Positions 31,286 through 43,159 of a stretch of DNA of 64,000 nt are shown here, one piece after another (the first letter of the stretch is position 1; each line of letters starts with the position of its first letter). The stretch comes from Zeus faber (Eukaryota > Chordata > Actinopteri > Zeiformes > Zeidae), in assembly GCA_960531495.1 (NCBI GenBank), contig OY482859.1, forward strand, positions 29,447,112 to 29,511,111. The letters are read 5' to 3'. Below the pieces are notes generated by a model, which worked only from the letters and a program-made list of their open reading frames with translations, had not been told where the DNA came from and did no database searches. A program made the translations under genes and the position numbers.

Positions 31286-33112
31286 CCTGTGGTTATCTGA
31301 TGAAAAACCAATTGACGATGGTACACATTCAGTGCAGCAAAGCTCAAAATCGCTGCCAGATTTAAGGCCTGTTTCTGCCAGATTTATACTTACCTACGTC
31401 CGATGTTGATGAATCTGAACCATTCAAACATTGTGAGGCACGTACCCACAACTTCTAAAGGCCCTTTCACACATGCAGTCTTGCAAATCTAATCTGTGAC
31501 CACCGAAATGTGTTACTGAAGAGGTCACTGTTGCACATTTTCTGGAGTTATGTTGTTGAGAGTGTTAAAACGGTGTTTATGTTTTCCTCATAATGCCCAC
31601 ATGAAGTAAAAAAAACAATACTTAAAATATTTTTTTCAAAATTGAGTTTTAGAAACAATCGTTTTTTGATTACTTCGGTTTATGAAATAAACTATGAAGC
31701 GGATGCAAATTTGCAGTTTTCTGTTTATTTACAAAGTGCAGTTAAAGAATTGTGTTCCCCAAAATGGATGAATAATGTGATAAATAATAATTGTGATCAC
31801 AATATCGTTTCGTATATTGTTATTTGCCAGCAGACTTCCTGCACAGACTTCGGCTGCAGGGAGGACTAACTGAACAAATCCACTGCTAGAACAACTCATT
31901 TGCGAACATCAAACTCACCGGAAATCGTTTGCCTATCAGTGAATATATCTATTTGCTGAACTGAGTCAAAAGATTCCTGTCCCTGAAAGCAATTAGAACG
32001 CCCACCACTAATCAGAATATGTGACAGTCGCACGTTTCGGTGGTCACAGATTACGGTGTAACACTGGAATGTGTGAATGTATGCATTTGTAAATGGAATG
32101 AAAATCACTAGCGGTGCCAGAAGGTTATCTGGTAATTTATCAGGAACTTAACATGTGTCTAATTAGCATAAACCACGCCCCCAATGTCTCCATATAAGGA
32201 AGTCACTGTTGCTGCTCAGAAATAGAGACCCCTAAAGATGAAAATTGAAAATTGTTCTGAATTCCCTGTTATTTTCCCAGGTGTATTTGCATTATTTCAG
32301 TCAGGCACCTTTAAGGGCAGCTCAGGTACGTCTCAGGGTCCTAGTGATCGTTTTTCACCATTTGGAATTTTCCGCAAATTCATAGCAGTGCGCCAGCTTC
32401 AATGGAGAGCCTGGTTATTATGAGACTGTTCGGTTATCTTTTAATTGTTTAATGATTCAATATATTTATTTATACCTTATTACAGATACCATTCAATAAC
32501 CCATTAAATTATTCATTCAATATTCATCACTCTTTGTCACCCATATACCTGTTGACTTAATGTAAATCTAACAAACTGTTCCAAGCCATCCGTGTCAACT
32601 CTTTTATCGGAATACACTGTGGATAGAAAGGTCCCAGTATAACTATCAATCCGTACAGTTATTATCAATATTATCTATCAATAGATAATATATTATAATA
32701 TACGTTTTTGTTTCAGAAGTTAAAGCCAGAAAATGCGTCCTTTTATGTAGCATGCCCTCTTAGGTGATTGGTGCGGGTTTGGGCTGCAGTAACGGTGGAA
32801 GTAGATGCTGTGTTTCCTTAGAATGTGCAGATGCACAATTTAAGCATTAATTTGAGCAGCACGCTGTTTGTGAATCAGGCCCATTGAGTGTAATGCAATA
32901 TTCCAAAATGGTGGTTCAACTAAAGATGGGTAAGAATATTCTGTTATTAGTCTTATTTTATTTAGTGTAAAAAGTATTTTGGGGATAAATAAATATATAC
33001 AATTCATATGTCTTATATTTCATAAATAAATAAAAAATCACAATCATAGACCATAGATTATAAACAATCATTGAGATTAAAAATCAGTCTGAAAAAAAAT
33101 CAGGCTTTACAC
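31286..33112. other. intron with repeat traces
   Basis: 31820-32030 shares CAGACTTCCTGCACAGACTT, CGGCTGCAGGGAGGACT and a GAACGCCCACCACTAA end with 45418-45576, so it carries a fragment of that MITE. The rest is AT-rich intron; no gene is seen. Confidence 0.5.
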
Positions 33113-33444
33113 TGTGGCAAACGAGGGGGTGTGGTTAAGCCACATCTTCAAGGGACAGGGCTGGCTTGGCTCCATGGTGGTGCCCAATCAGCCTCTTTAG
33201 TGCTGATTTGTCAGAGGCACTGGGCTAGGAGAGTCTTCTTATATGTTGCTCTGTCTTTCGGTGGAGGGCGGAGGCACACAACGCAGAAACGCTTGCGTCC
33301 AGAGCACGACCACAAGAAATAAACTGTCAATCCTTTTTACTTTGTCTTCCTCTTTTGCCAGCGAGCACAAGCGAGCCTTTGTTAACACAAGGAACAAATC
33401 CGTCTCTATCCCTAAACCCTAACATGTGGGTAGAGACTCCCACA
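33113..33444 (+). repeat. gypsy-type LTR
   Basis: Begins TGTGGCAAACGAGG and ends TAGAGACTCCCACA. An AATAAACTGTC signal lies near 33317. The end resembles the LTR at 50632-51003 (TGGGCAGAGACTCCCACA), and directly after it comes AGTGGCGTAGTC, fitting a primer-binding region. It thus looks like a 5' LTR followed by internal sequence. Confidence 0.7.
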
Positions 33445-34120
33445 AGTGGCGTAGTCAACAGGATAAGGGAGGCGCAGGGCGTTGGAGGAAAGGCGCCCAG
33501 GAGCCATTCCGCTTCACGGACCTGGAGGATGAGCAGGACTTCCTCCGCTGCCAGCTGGAGCACATCTTCGCCAGTGTGCATCCCCTGGAGGAACAGAGCG
33601 GATCCACCACAGCTGGGTGCCCAGAGGTGCCGCCACCACACCATCACCATCTCTGGGAGAAACGAGCGCCACTAGGACGAGGAGTGGTGCGACCACACCG
33701 CGATGCACAGCTGGCCCGCCACCAACTGGGAGCCAGCCCTGAGTCCGGCCCCAGGACCCACGTCGGCTTTGCCTCATCCCCAACCCATTCCGGTGCCCCG
33801 GAGGAGAATGCCCAGGGGGACACGAGCGCCACAAGGACGAGGAGTGGCACGACCACACCACAATGCACAGCTGGCCCGCCGTCCCCAACCGTAAGCCAGC
33901 CCGCTGCATCCACCCCCAGGACCCTTGTGGGAGTCGTCGGGACCTCGGCCCTGCCTAACGGCCTAGAGGGGGCTCCGCCTTGCTCTTTGGTGCCGCAGGA
34001 CGCTGTCTCCCCTTCCGGTGCTGTCCACTTTCTGCCCCCCATAACCTCCCAGGGTGGCGCCGACACGGGCCCACAGACAGCTGCTCAAATGCCTGGGCAG
34101 GGGTGCTGGCGCTGAAAATG
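33445..34120 (+). pseudogene. gag-like leader region of a gypsy element
   Basis: An open frame after the LTR has FRFTDLEDEQDFLRCQLEH and LEEQSGSTTAGCPEV, then a Pro/His/Arg-rich part with two similar 56-bp segments (33666 and 33824: GAGCGCCAC.AGGACGAGGAG). I do not recognise a capsid domain. Its place right behind an LTR suggests the start of an internal region, cut short where the DIRS fragment begins. Confidence in coding is low. Confidence 0.4.
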
Positions 34121-34240
34121 ACCCGACCACATTCGGGTCATCTGCTAGACATTCCCCTTTTCGCCTTCAGGTCCAGAGGTCGCAACTCCACGGGTGGAGA
34201 GTGTCCGTATTCTGGGTGGCACTGGTACTCCTGCTGCCTT

Positions 34241-34700
34241 TTATGCCTGCTGGATCACTTCCGTGATCCAGTGGGACAGTCTAGCCTTCGACAGTGGTCT
34301 TCCCAGACACTCCTGTTTAAAGCCCACAAAGAGTTGGTCTGTTACCCTGTGGGCCCTTGTGGCCCTGATGTACAACTCTTGTGCTCTAACCTGGCAGTGG
34401 GGAGCGTCTCTGCCGCTGTCCTCCGTCCGCATGTGGGTAAAAGAAGGGATGGAGCTCAATCATCTGATTGAGTTGTAAGTCTGAGAGGACCTTGGCAAGA
34501 AAAGCTGGGTGGGGATGCAGCACCGGCCTAAACTTGCAAAGTCCCTTGTGGACTGATCGGGCTGCATCTCCCCCACTCTCCTTACAGATGTCACTGCCAA
34601 TAAAAACGCTGTCTTGAGTGACAGCCATCAGGCTCCCCGACTCAAGGGGTTCAAAAGGATCACACTGCAGAGCCTCCAGGACCAACTCCAGGTCCCAAGG
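34241..34700 (-). pseudogene. DIRS tyrosine recombinase remnant
   Basis: Pieces in two frames: LVLEALQCDPFEPLESGSL and DICKESGGDAARSVHKG (N-terminal and core-binding side), then CQVRAQELYIRATRAHRVTD and QLFVGFKQECLGRPLSKARL SHWITEVI, typical of the catalytic-domain start of DIRS recombinases. The later R-H-R-Y catalytic part is not seen; the fragment ends near 34240. A palindrome CTGGATCAC..GTGATCCAG lies at the end (34248-34269). Confidence 0.75.
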
Positions 34701-35369
34701 CCACAGGGGGCTCTAACACAAGCTCTGAGTCTGGGCACCCTTCAAAAATCGTGCAATGAGGATACTACAATTTTCAGATAGCCTGCACTTCTCTACACAA
34801 GCTGCTTTGATGGCCGTCACCATACCCTAATTCTCCAGCCAAGGCACCTGTACTGTTTTGAGTGATAGACGGTGTGGAGATGCACACACCCACAGCTCAT
34901 GCACAAGTCTGAAAAGGCAAGGGGAGCCAAGGCAGACGTGGCAGGAATTTCCACAGAGAGAGTTGGGCTGCCCTCAACTCTAGCAGTGTCTGACGACACT
35001 AGTTGGCAATGGGTCACAGGACCCAGCCTGCTTCCGCTGGCGAGATTGCTCGGGCGTCCCTGCCAGCAGAGGGCAAGTCGCAGCCTATGGGTGACCCACA
35101 CACTGGCCTGCAACTGTGTCTATCGGGGCAGTCCCAGTCTGAGGAGGCACCTCTGTACGGGGCACATGTAAAGAAGGACCAACGGAACTATTTGGACATC
35201 GCCACAATCAGCTCCAAGAGATGCAGGCACCTTCTTCTGGTGACCTTTTCCCCCAGGAAAAAATGTGCCAGGCAGGACCTGAAAGTCTCCTGCCTTTCCT
35301 AGGTAAGCGACACAGTGGCGGTCCTGGAGTCTATAACCATTCCCAGAAAATGTGTGCCTTGACATGGCA

Positions 35370-35985
35370 CCAGCCTACTCTTTTCCTGGTTGGGGTGAAA
35401 ACCTAGGCCCTGAATGTGCTCTAGGAGCTAGACCACATGGCGGCGACCCTGTTCGTCTGTCTTGGCACATATCAGCCACTCGTCCAGATCTTTTAGAATT
35501 TGAGTCCTAACTGCCACAGCGGCCCAAGAGCTGCGTCCATGCACCTGGTGAAGGTGCGAGGGGCCAGTGAGATCCCAAAGGACAGGACACAGAATTTGAA
35601 GATCTTGTCGTCGCAGGACAAGCTTAGGAACAGCCTGTGACCCTCCCAGATGAGAATCTGAAAGTAGGCATCATTGAAGTCTTTGGTGGTAAACCAATCA
35701 CCTGCCTGGATCGCCTGATTAACCCTGAGAACATTTTGAACTTCAGGAGCCAGATAAACCATTTGAGACCCCTAAGGTGAAGGATTGGTCTTAGTCGCCC
35801 ATCCTTTTTGGGGATAAAGAAAAAGCAGGAATCCCCTGGCTCTACCTCCCTGACTGCTCCTTTCGTCAGAGTAGAGACGCAACCCCTCCCTGAGCCGTGG
35901 GTTTGTCACTGACAAGATTGTCACTGATCTCGCCATAGGGGGAGGTCCAGCAAACTGGAGCCAGTAAGCTTGGGTCATGTTGAGG
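35370..35985 (-). pseudogene. DIRS reverse transcriptase remnant
   Basis: Shows FLLFLYPQKGWATKTNPSP (entry motif), then WFTTKDFNDAYFQILI, FKFCVLSFGISLAPRTFTRC MDAALGPL, and in another frame ILKDLDEWLIC where the family has LDDWL. The second catalytic Asp is replaced, and a stop interrupts the frame. It is clearly RT of the DIRS type (SLAPRTFTRC). Confidence 0.85.
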
Positions 35986-37204
35986 CCACCCAGCTGTCAG
36001 TGCCAAGGCATGCTCAGACCATGAGACGGGCTGTGGCAATGTGATGGCAGGCTGGGTGGGCTCTTGCTCGTGTCAGGAGGACGGTGGCGGCTGCCGGGCA
36101 CCTCAGTCCAAATAGCATCTAAGGTACTCAGGGGGTTGGTGAGGGCATTCAGCCTGAGTGGTTGATGACCTATGCTCACCCCGGCGGGCCAAGAATACTG
36201 GCCACTTCCTGAGCACACCAGCGGGCCTCCTGAGCTCATTGCAGCAAGTCACTGGCCTATTGGCCAAACATGGCCGATGGCTCTTGGGCAGCTTCACTAG
36301 AAAGGCTCGTTCCTCTTGCTACAGCCTGGACTGAGACAACCACAAATAGGGTCTCACCAACCACAGTGCCGCGGTGGCCTTGTCAGCTGCCTCTGCCTGC
36401 TTCTTCCCAGGATGGATTTTCGAGGTCAAATCAAAGCTGCTATAGCCTGATCCACCAGGTGTAACTGGCCACAGCAGACGATCTCCCGGCTTCTAGCAGC
36501 AGCAAGCATCCTGCCATCTCCGGAGTGGCTTGGGAGGGATTCTGCAGCTGTTCCTAAACCACCTTCTCAAAATCTGGGAGGAGGGGCACGGAAAAAGGGG
36601 CTGGCCTAACCCCCCAACCTTATCAAAGATTGTGGGGGTGGAGTCAGCCTCTGGCGAGGGGTAGATACAAAGGACTCTAGAAGCCCTATCCACCTGAATC
36701 CTAGTGAGGTGGCTCATTCGTGTGCTGTGCTCACAGCCTTCCTCCCCTGGATCTACCTGTGGCTGCACAGGGGGGAGGACCTCCTCATCTGTATCCGGGA
36801 GCAACGATTCCACATCAACATCTTCATCTTTCTCCTCTTCCTCTATATCTGCAGCCAGGGGATACTCCCTGCGCCGCTTATCCGGACGGATGGAGGGGTG
36901 GGGTGGGACCTCACCTAAATCCTGAGGCCAGCTCCCTTAGCTCCGCCCCTTTGGGATGTTTAAACTGGTTAACTACCAGAGTAGAAATGGCTGGCCTTTT
37001 TACTTTAAACAAAAGGCAACTTGTCTCCTGAGCTCAAGCTGGCATGATACAGCAATTCATGCAAGAGGCAGGGTCCTCCTGGCCTGCGATGGCCCAGGCA
37101 AGACACACATTGATTGTGACCATGATCTACAGGCATACGCAATCCAAAGCCTGCACATTAGTGAACCCCTGCTTTGTCCATCGTTCTATTTTTTTCTATT
37201 TAAA

Positions 37205-37206
<2 letters not shown>

Positions 37207-37259
<53 letters not shown>
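37207..37259. repeat. (TA)n microsatellite
   Basis: About 26 TA units. It can form strong secondary structure. Adjacent TTTA repeats follow to 37287. Confidence 0.95.
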
Positions 37260-37264
<5 letters not shown>

Positions 37265-37294
37265 TATATATTTATTTATTTATTTATCTTCATA

Positions 37295-37582
37295 CTGTCG
37301 CTGTTTCGCCTGCCACATGAGCGGCGTTTCCATGGCCCTCCAACACTGAGACACAGACAACGGAGTTGAAAACACACAGTTTTATGGTAACGAGTGGGCA
37401 AGGCGAAACAAGCCTGTAGCAGATGGAAGACATGTCTGGACAAGGACTCCTCTCCTGTGTTTTTACCTGTTGCTCATGATTACTCCAACGAGCAACAGGC
37501 ATACAGCCACACTGATCCTGGGACAAATTACCAAGACCCAAGACAGGTGTGGCTGCTCAAACCACTCCACCCGCACACCACA
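37295..37582 (-). repeat. solo LTR of the TGTGGTG family, copy D
   Basis: Minus-strand start TGTGGTGTGCGGGTGGAG at 37582; then TTTGAGCAGCCACACCTG, GCCTGTTGCTCGTTGGAG, AGACATGTCTTCCATCTGCT, TTCAACTCCGTTGTCTGTGT and GTGGCAGGCGAAACAGCGAC. The order equals 40665-40886. A partial duplicate of its middle (GAGCAACATGCATACAGCCA and CACTGATCCTGGACAA) lies at 37840-37876. Confidence 0.75.
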
Positions 37583-38512
37583 TACCCCCAACACCAAACT
37601 GAGGCCAGGGAGAATCCAGAGAAAAAAATGCCTGGACTCTGAAACAGGGTCCCCAAACCTAAAACTACAAACTTTGACACAGAGTTCCTATACCTTAAAA
37701 TAATAAAACACTGGACTCTGAAACAGGGTTCCCATACCTCAAACAAACTAAATGTCCAACCAAACAGAACTGGTCGGCTTCTAGGGGAACAGCACGGTCC
37801 ATCGGTGACCCTTCCCCAGTTGGTCATTGAGTATTCTAACGAGCAACATGCATACAGCCACACTGATCCTGGACAACCCAAAAGGGGAAGCGGGCACCGC
37901 CACGCAATACGCCCTGATGGTGCACTTCTATCACCCCTGGCAGATTCAGCCCACCCCACTGCTTCACACCAACAACAGCGGATTCCACAACGGAGCTATA
38001 CCTGAGCGTGTCAGTGGGCCTCGCCACACAATACTCGTTCAGTGTGCTAGATGATTCCCAGAGCCTCCATAACCCACAAACAAGAGGCTACAGCAATCCT
38101 GAGAGGAGGTACATGCAGACTCTCATCTGCACCGGGCAGTGGATATAACCGTCAGTCTGTCTCGTAAGTACAGTAGATCCCTTTTATATGTCCCGTATTA
38201 TTTCCGCAAATTCCCTTTGCTTTTTCTGTCTTCCTTTACACTTCTGCTTAGACCAATGTCTTGGACTGCACAGTGGAGATCAAAAAATTTGAGTGTTCAC
38301 CCACACCTGTGCCTTATGTACCCGTGCGTGCCAGTGCAACTGGTGTGTCTTAAATAATTATCCATGTCATCTGTGAGGTGGGGACATTCCCAATACATAT
38401 GGAATATATTGCTGGTTGGAGAGAGTCTAAATACAACAGAGAACCAATATTTCAATAACAATAATAAAATATAATAATTTAACAATTTAAAAAATGGAAA
38501 CAGAGGCCAAAT
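37583..38512. other. intron with LTR-related scraps
   Basis: Contains repeated GGACTCTGAAACAGGGTTCC-type phrases (37634, 37714) and the partial LTR duplicate near 37840. I see no gene. Confidence 0.45.
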
Positions 38513-38593
38513 TAACCCAAATTAGCTATTTGTAAGTTATATCTGTATTGGGCATGAATACAGATATAACTCGCAAATAGTTAATTTGGGTTA
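38513..38593. repeat. 37-bp hairpin with 7-base loop
   Basis: Left arm 38513-38549 (starts TAACCCAAATTAGCTATTTG) pairs with right arm 38557-38593 with three mismatches; the loop is GGGCATG. It is a compact AT-rich stem, either a tiny MITE or a precursor-like hairpin. No small-RNA evidence is available. Confidence 0.85.
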
Positions 38594-39760
38594 TAGAATT
38601 AAACAGGACTGAATTTGTATCAGCCTACCACTCCAAGAAGTTGGGAGAAAATACACAGATGTCGAATAAAGACTCCAGAGACTGTATTAAGCTGTCAATT
38701 GACAAAATCGTAGGGATCCCCCGAAAAAACAAGATCATGCCGATGTGTCGGATGAAGTTAACGCTAGCGAACACATACACTGCAGTGCATGAGCGTGAGC
38801 TGATCTACATTACACAACAAACACACACCCCCACCAACAGCTCACAGATGGACAGCTGCATTGCCAGGTCGAGATGAAGACTTTAGCACAACTGCGGTGA
38901 TGAGGTCAACTCTGCCTCACCAAGGTGTAAAGCATAACGCACTAGCACTCATACGCACCAAAGGCTCACACTAGCACATTAATGTAACCAAATGGGTGTC
39001 GTCTTGTGTTTAAAGCTGCATTCAACAAAATTTGCTGTAATGAAAATTAATCTGAATTGCACACCCTTTAACGCAAAGGATTGCTAGATACTGCCGATCG
39101 TCAACAGAATCATCTTCCCAATGTCATTTTTCGGGGAATTGTTTTCTTTTCGATGGCCCGCCAGCGCTTGCCCTTTGAACTAAGACCGTGGCAAGCAGCT
39201 CAGATGTTCTGTTTAGCTGAAAATAGTGTCCCTGCATGAGTGCTTGAGGTGGTCTAACAATACACCCCCCCAAAAATGACAAAGTGTTAACAAGGCCAAC
39301 ACAGTAAAACCAACTTCCACATCGGTGGCATTATAGACATGATTATTTCCCAATTGATTCATTGTCAGTGACCCTGTGCTTCTTGTCAATTCTGGGTCGA
39401 GACTACATTAGCATCCGCTCATACAGATGTCTATATATGGTGCATGCTAAACTTTGCAGAGGTATAAATAAGTCTTGTGTAACACAGAGAGCTGGTTTGT
39501 AGTAAAGGGAAGTTTCCAGAGGGGTGTGGATGCAAGTCGGAGGAACAAAGCTATCGTAAACTCTGCCTGGCAGCCAGTTCAGAGCAGGTCCCTGACAGTT
39601 CTAGGATAAGAAAGGAATGATAAGGTACAAGGATAAGAGATAATGGTTAAGGTCGGTTATGATACATAGGGTATATGCACATTGATGCACATACATAAAT
39701 ACTTACACACAATGAGACAAACACGCATGCGCCTGTAAAGGCTGTCAATACACCATCTCT

Positions 39761-39803
<43 letters not shown>

Positions 39804-40664
39804 ACTCACACAGAAACATAATCGTACTGTTTAAAGACAGAACAGAGGACAGCTCGTATTAGTAGAGCACTGCAATGTCACCGTTGATCCATTTACAACT
39901 ACTGTATCCACTTGAAGGGGAGCTAAGGTACTACAGAACCATGTGTTGAGCATGAGACGACCAAAAGTGATAATGCACAGATACTTGGATGGAGGGGATG
40001 GGGGCGGGGTGAGGACAGGATAGAGTCAAGTTAGACACACCAGACATATGAATAGCCAAATTAGTGTTTTTAGTATGACTGTGGAGGACTAGCAGCCCCA
40101 AAATGCAGATACTACTATTTAGCGAACCATCTTCAATTTATAATTAAATGGTTTCAACCATAGCAACAACTGGGCATGGGAGGCAAGACATTGAACAAAC
40201 AGAATGTCAGGATTTATCGATATTGATCTCCCATTCCTTACTGAATCAATAAGGAAACATAATTGCTTTAAAAACCCATTAATTGCAATAACTTTGTCAG
40301 CCTGGTAGAGATTCCTCAAACTCAGCGGTCACACTCTATCTCTAAACAATTTGAATCCAATCTGACACAACCCAGATTTTATGGTTAAAAACATACCAAT
40401 CATCTTCAGGTCATGGAAAAGACAAGGAACTGGAACACTGGAACTGAATCCGGAACACATTTTTGAAAACAATTTGCTTATATCCTTTCCAACCTAACCC
40501 AAAGATATAATATCGGTGGTCACAGTTTCCTGCAATTCCTTCAACTACAGCAGTCTCTAAAAGTTTAAATCAAATTAATGAACAACATCCTACAACCACC
40601 TCTGATGATTGAACATCTTACTCATATCGATAATTGAAATAATCCCTTTTCCAGAATATACAAA
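38594..40664. other. intron, no recognisable feature
   Basis: Apart from a (CA)n tract at 39763-39801 this 2 kb looks unique. No coding signature is seen. Confidence 0.5.
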
Positions 40665-40886
40665 TGTGGTGGATGGGGTGGCTTGAGCAGCCACACCTGA
40701 TGCTCGTTGGTTGGGCTAACAAGCATCAGGTTTAAAAACCCCATCCACACACTCAGTCAGGATAGGAGCCCTGTGTCATGACATGTTTCACCTGCTCCTG
40801 GCTAATTCCACCTAGCCTCATCTCTACAGTAAACTGGTGTTTACAACCCCGCCACTGGGATGGTGTATGGTGGCGAATCTGCCACA
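40665..40886 (+). repeat. complete solo LTR with 5-bp target duplication
   Basis: 222 bp, TGTGGTGG...TGCCACA, flanked on both sides by ACAAA (40660-40664 and 40887-40891). Inside: GAGCAGCCACACC, a hairpin CCTGATGCT..AGCATCAGG, GTCATGACATGTTTCACCTG and a CAGTAAACTGG region in place of AATAAA. The target duplication and TG..CA ends prove an LTR and a solo-LTR origin by recombination. It is the reference for copies A-D. Confidence 0.9.
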
Positions 40887-40891
40887 ACAAA

Positions 40892-41445
40892 CATTTATTA
40901 AAAACAGAAGAGACGTTATCTTACCTACCATGGAATGGGAAAGAGATATTGTTGTTTCCACAGATAACAACCTGTGAAAGCATATTTCCCTCCACAAGCT
41001 TATTTGCCTAAGCTTAACACCTTTCCTATGTCCTGCAATTCTGAAATGCAACTCATCCAATTTAAGATTTTGCACAGAGCTGAACACAAAATGTTCAAAA
41101 TGGGTTTTATGGATAAAGATGTTTGATCGCACTGTCCCCTTAAAACCAGAGATTACTTTTTCATGCCATCCAGCTCTGCCCACCGATCCAAACATTCTGG
41201 ACCAACATCACCAAGAAGCTATCAACCCTTCTGGGTCGCAGCATTCCAGTCTCCCCGTCTGTATGTCTCCTTGGTGACCTCTCCTCAGTTGACTCACCAC
41301 TTAAACACCACCAACCCATTTTGATCGCCTTAACAATTGCCAAGAAAATATTACTCAATTGGAAAAACAGAGATAATCTCACCACATCCCAATGGTTACA
41401 TTTATTAATAGAATACATCACAATGGAAAAACTATTGGCAATATG
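40892..41445 (+). pseudogene. L1/Tx1-like LINE ORF2 C-terminal remnant
   Basis: Two frames show a LINE ORF2 end: MQLIQFKILHRAEHKMFKMG (the IQ.KILHR...KMG motif upstream of the Cys region), then FWTNITKKLSTLLGRSIPVS, LLGDLSS and HHQPILIALTIAKKILLNWK followed by a WLHLLIEYITMEK ending. The ALTIAKK..L.NWK pattern is typical of fish L1/Tx1-type elements. The Cys-rich segment is damaged. It lies directly right of the solo LTR, which may have inserted into it. Confidence 0.8.
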
Positions 41446-43095
41446 GCGGCCGGGGTGCCTGCGGCTGGCATCCGTGTGTTAGTTTGGGGCGTGGTTGCAG
41501 GTTTGGGGCTCGGGTTGGGGGATGCCGGTTGCGATTTCAGGTCTTGGCCCTGTGGTCAGTGGGTTGGCACGCCACTGGGGTTGCATGTCCCATGGGTGGG
41601 GCTTGTGTGTCCTTCTGCGTCCCGTGGGCGGGGGGGGTGGCCTGTCATGCCGGGGCTGGTCAGACATTCCGTCTGCTCCTGTGACCCGGGCGAACCTGAG
41701 CCTGGCCGGGTGTACTCGGCGCGGACTCCCCATGTGGTCTCCTTCGGGCGGGTTGGACTGTCGTTGATCCAGGCCGCCTGGGTACCTGTTCTCTGGCGCT
41801 CTCGGTGCGCAGGGTGCTCGTCCCTGGGGGACTGGGCTGTGGGTGGGGGGGCCGTCTGCTGCTTTCTGTTATGTGGTCTGCCCAATGCACGTATGCCGGA
41901 GGGGGCGGCCGGGGGCTGGTCATGGGCCTGATGGGAGCGTTGAGCTATGCGCCCGTGGCTGGTCATTATGGGTTGGGTGCCTCTGGGTACGGTGGTGTTG
42001 GCACACTGGGGCACGATCGAGGGGGTCCGCGTGACTGCTGCCTGGCCTGGCCTGCTGCACCCCTGCGTTGACCTGGTTGTGCTCTGCCTATCTCTCCCAA
42101 TGCCAAAACTCATACTCAGTACATACATCACACAATAGGCCTTGCTTGCAGGATGTGCAAGGTGTAAGCTATGTGGGTAGGGATGTACTGGGCAGCTGTG
42201 ATCTTGCCCGTCACGCTCCCGCCCCGACATGCTTCTCGTCCATCCTGAAATTTGAATACCACTCTTATTAGCTTAGAACATATACACTAACATACAAATC
42301 TTTCTCTGAACAACACGCCACCAGACCAGGGTCTACGGGGCAGGAGGGGTGCAAGTGATTCGGGTTCGACTTGCTTCGAAGACTTAACCCCATTCTCGCA
42401 ATTTTAACTGCAATTGTCAACAGCACACATTGAGCACTGGGGTTTTCCGGGGCACTGATGGGTTGGTGTTGGCATGTGGTTGGTTGGGGGGCAGCCGGAT
42501 GGACCCCCTACCAGCTGTGTTCGAGTCCTGGCGGCTTTCGTGTGGTGGTTCCTGTCATGCTGTGACATGGCGGTGCTGCGGAGCGCGCTGCATTCTGGGG
42601 CCCCTAGGAGGCCGCTTGCTGTCGTAGGTTTGGGTTGGGTGTCTTTGCTCCCGCTGCCTGGTTTCTCTGCAGCAGTTTCCCTGGGTGCTGGGGCTGGTGG
42701 AGGGCCCACATATCTGGCAGCCTGCAGGCATCGGTGGCTAACGTCCAGGTGTCCTGCGCTAAGCACACTCGGCTGCGTGGATGGGCACTTGGGGCTAGCG
42801 GCTGTATGGGGCGTCTGGTTGGTTGTGGTAGGCGGGCCTCGCCCTTCACGGGGCACGGGTGGGTATGGAGGGTGGTTCGGGTAGAGTGTCGGTCTGCCAG
42901 CGCGGGACTTGGCTCCGGGTCTGCAGTCCGTGCCTGGCGTCCGCAGCCCCGATTCTACGCCTGCGGCTGCGTCTTGTGCCTGCACATGGGGGTGGGTTGT
43001 ATATGTGCGCCTCAGGGGTGCAGGGTCTCTTGGCATGCTCAGGGGCTGGGGTTAAGCTCCTCGGGGCCGCTTCACTTCACACGCACGCACATGAG

Positions 43096-43159
<64 letters not shown>

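Larger units (their letters stand above)
34190..36930 (-). mobile_element. DIRS-like retrotransposon, decayed
   Basis: Minus strand, right to left: a leader/gag-like region (about 36930-36000), reverse transcriptase (35980-35370), RNase H-like region (35365-34800), tyrosine recombinase (34700-34240). DIRS elements use a tyrosine recombinase instead of an integrase and have no ordinary LTRs. Stops and frame changes are frequent, so it is dead. A second piece of it lies near 31.2 kb in the opposite orientation, recalling split or inverted DIRS terminal structures or simple rearrangement. Confidence 0.82.

Noticed and set aside
34690..35450. Plus-strand open frames in the DIRS region as host exons
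   Set aside because: They are complementary to DIRS RNase H/RT-like sequence and lack any own family match.
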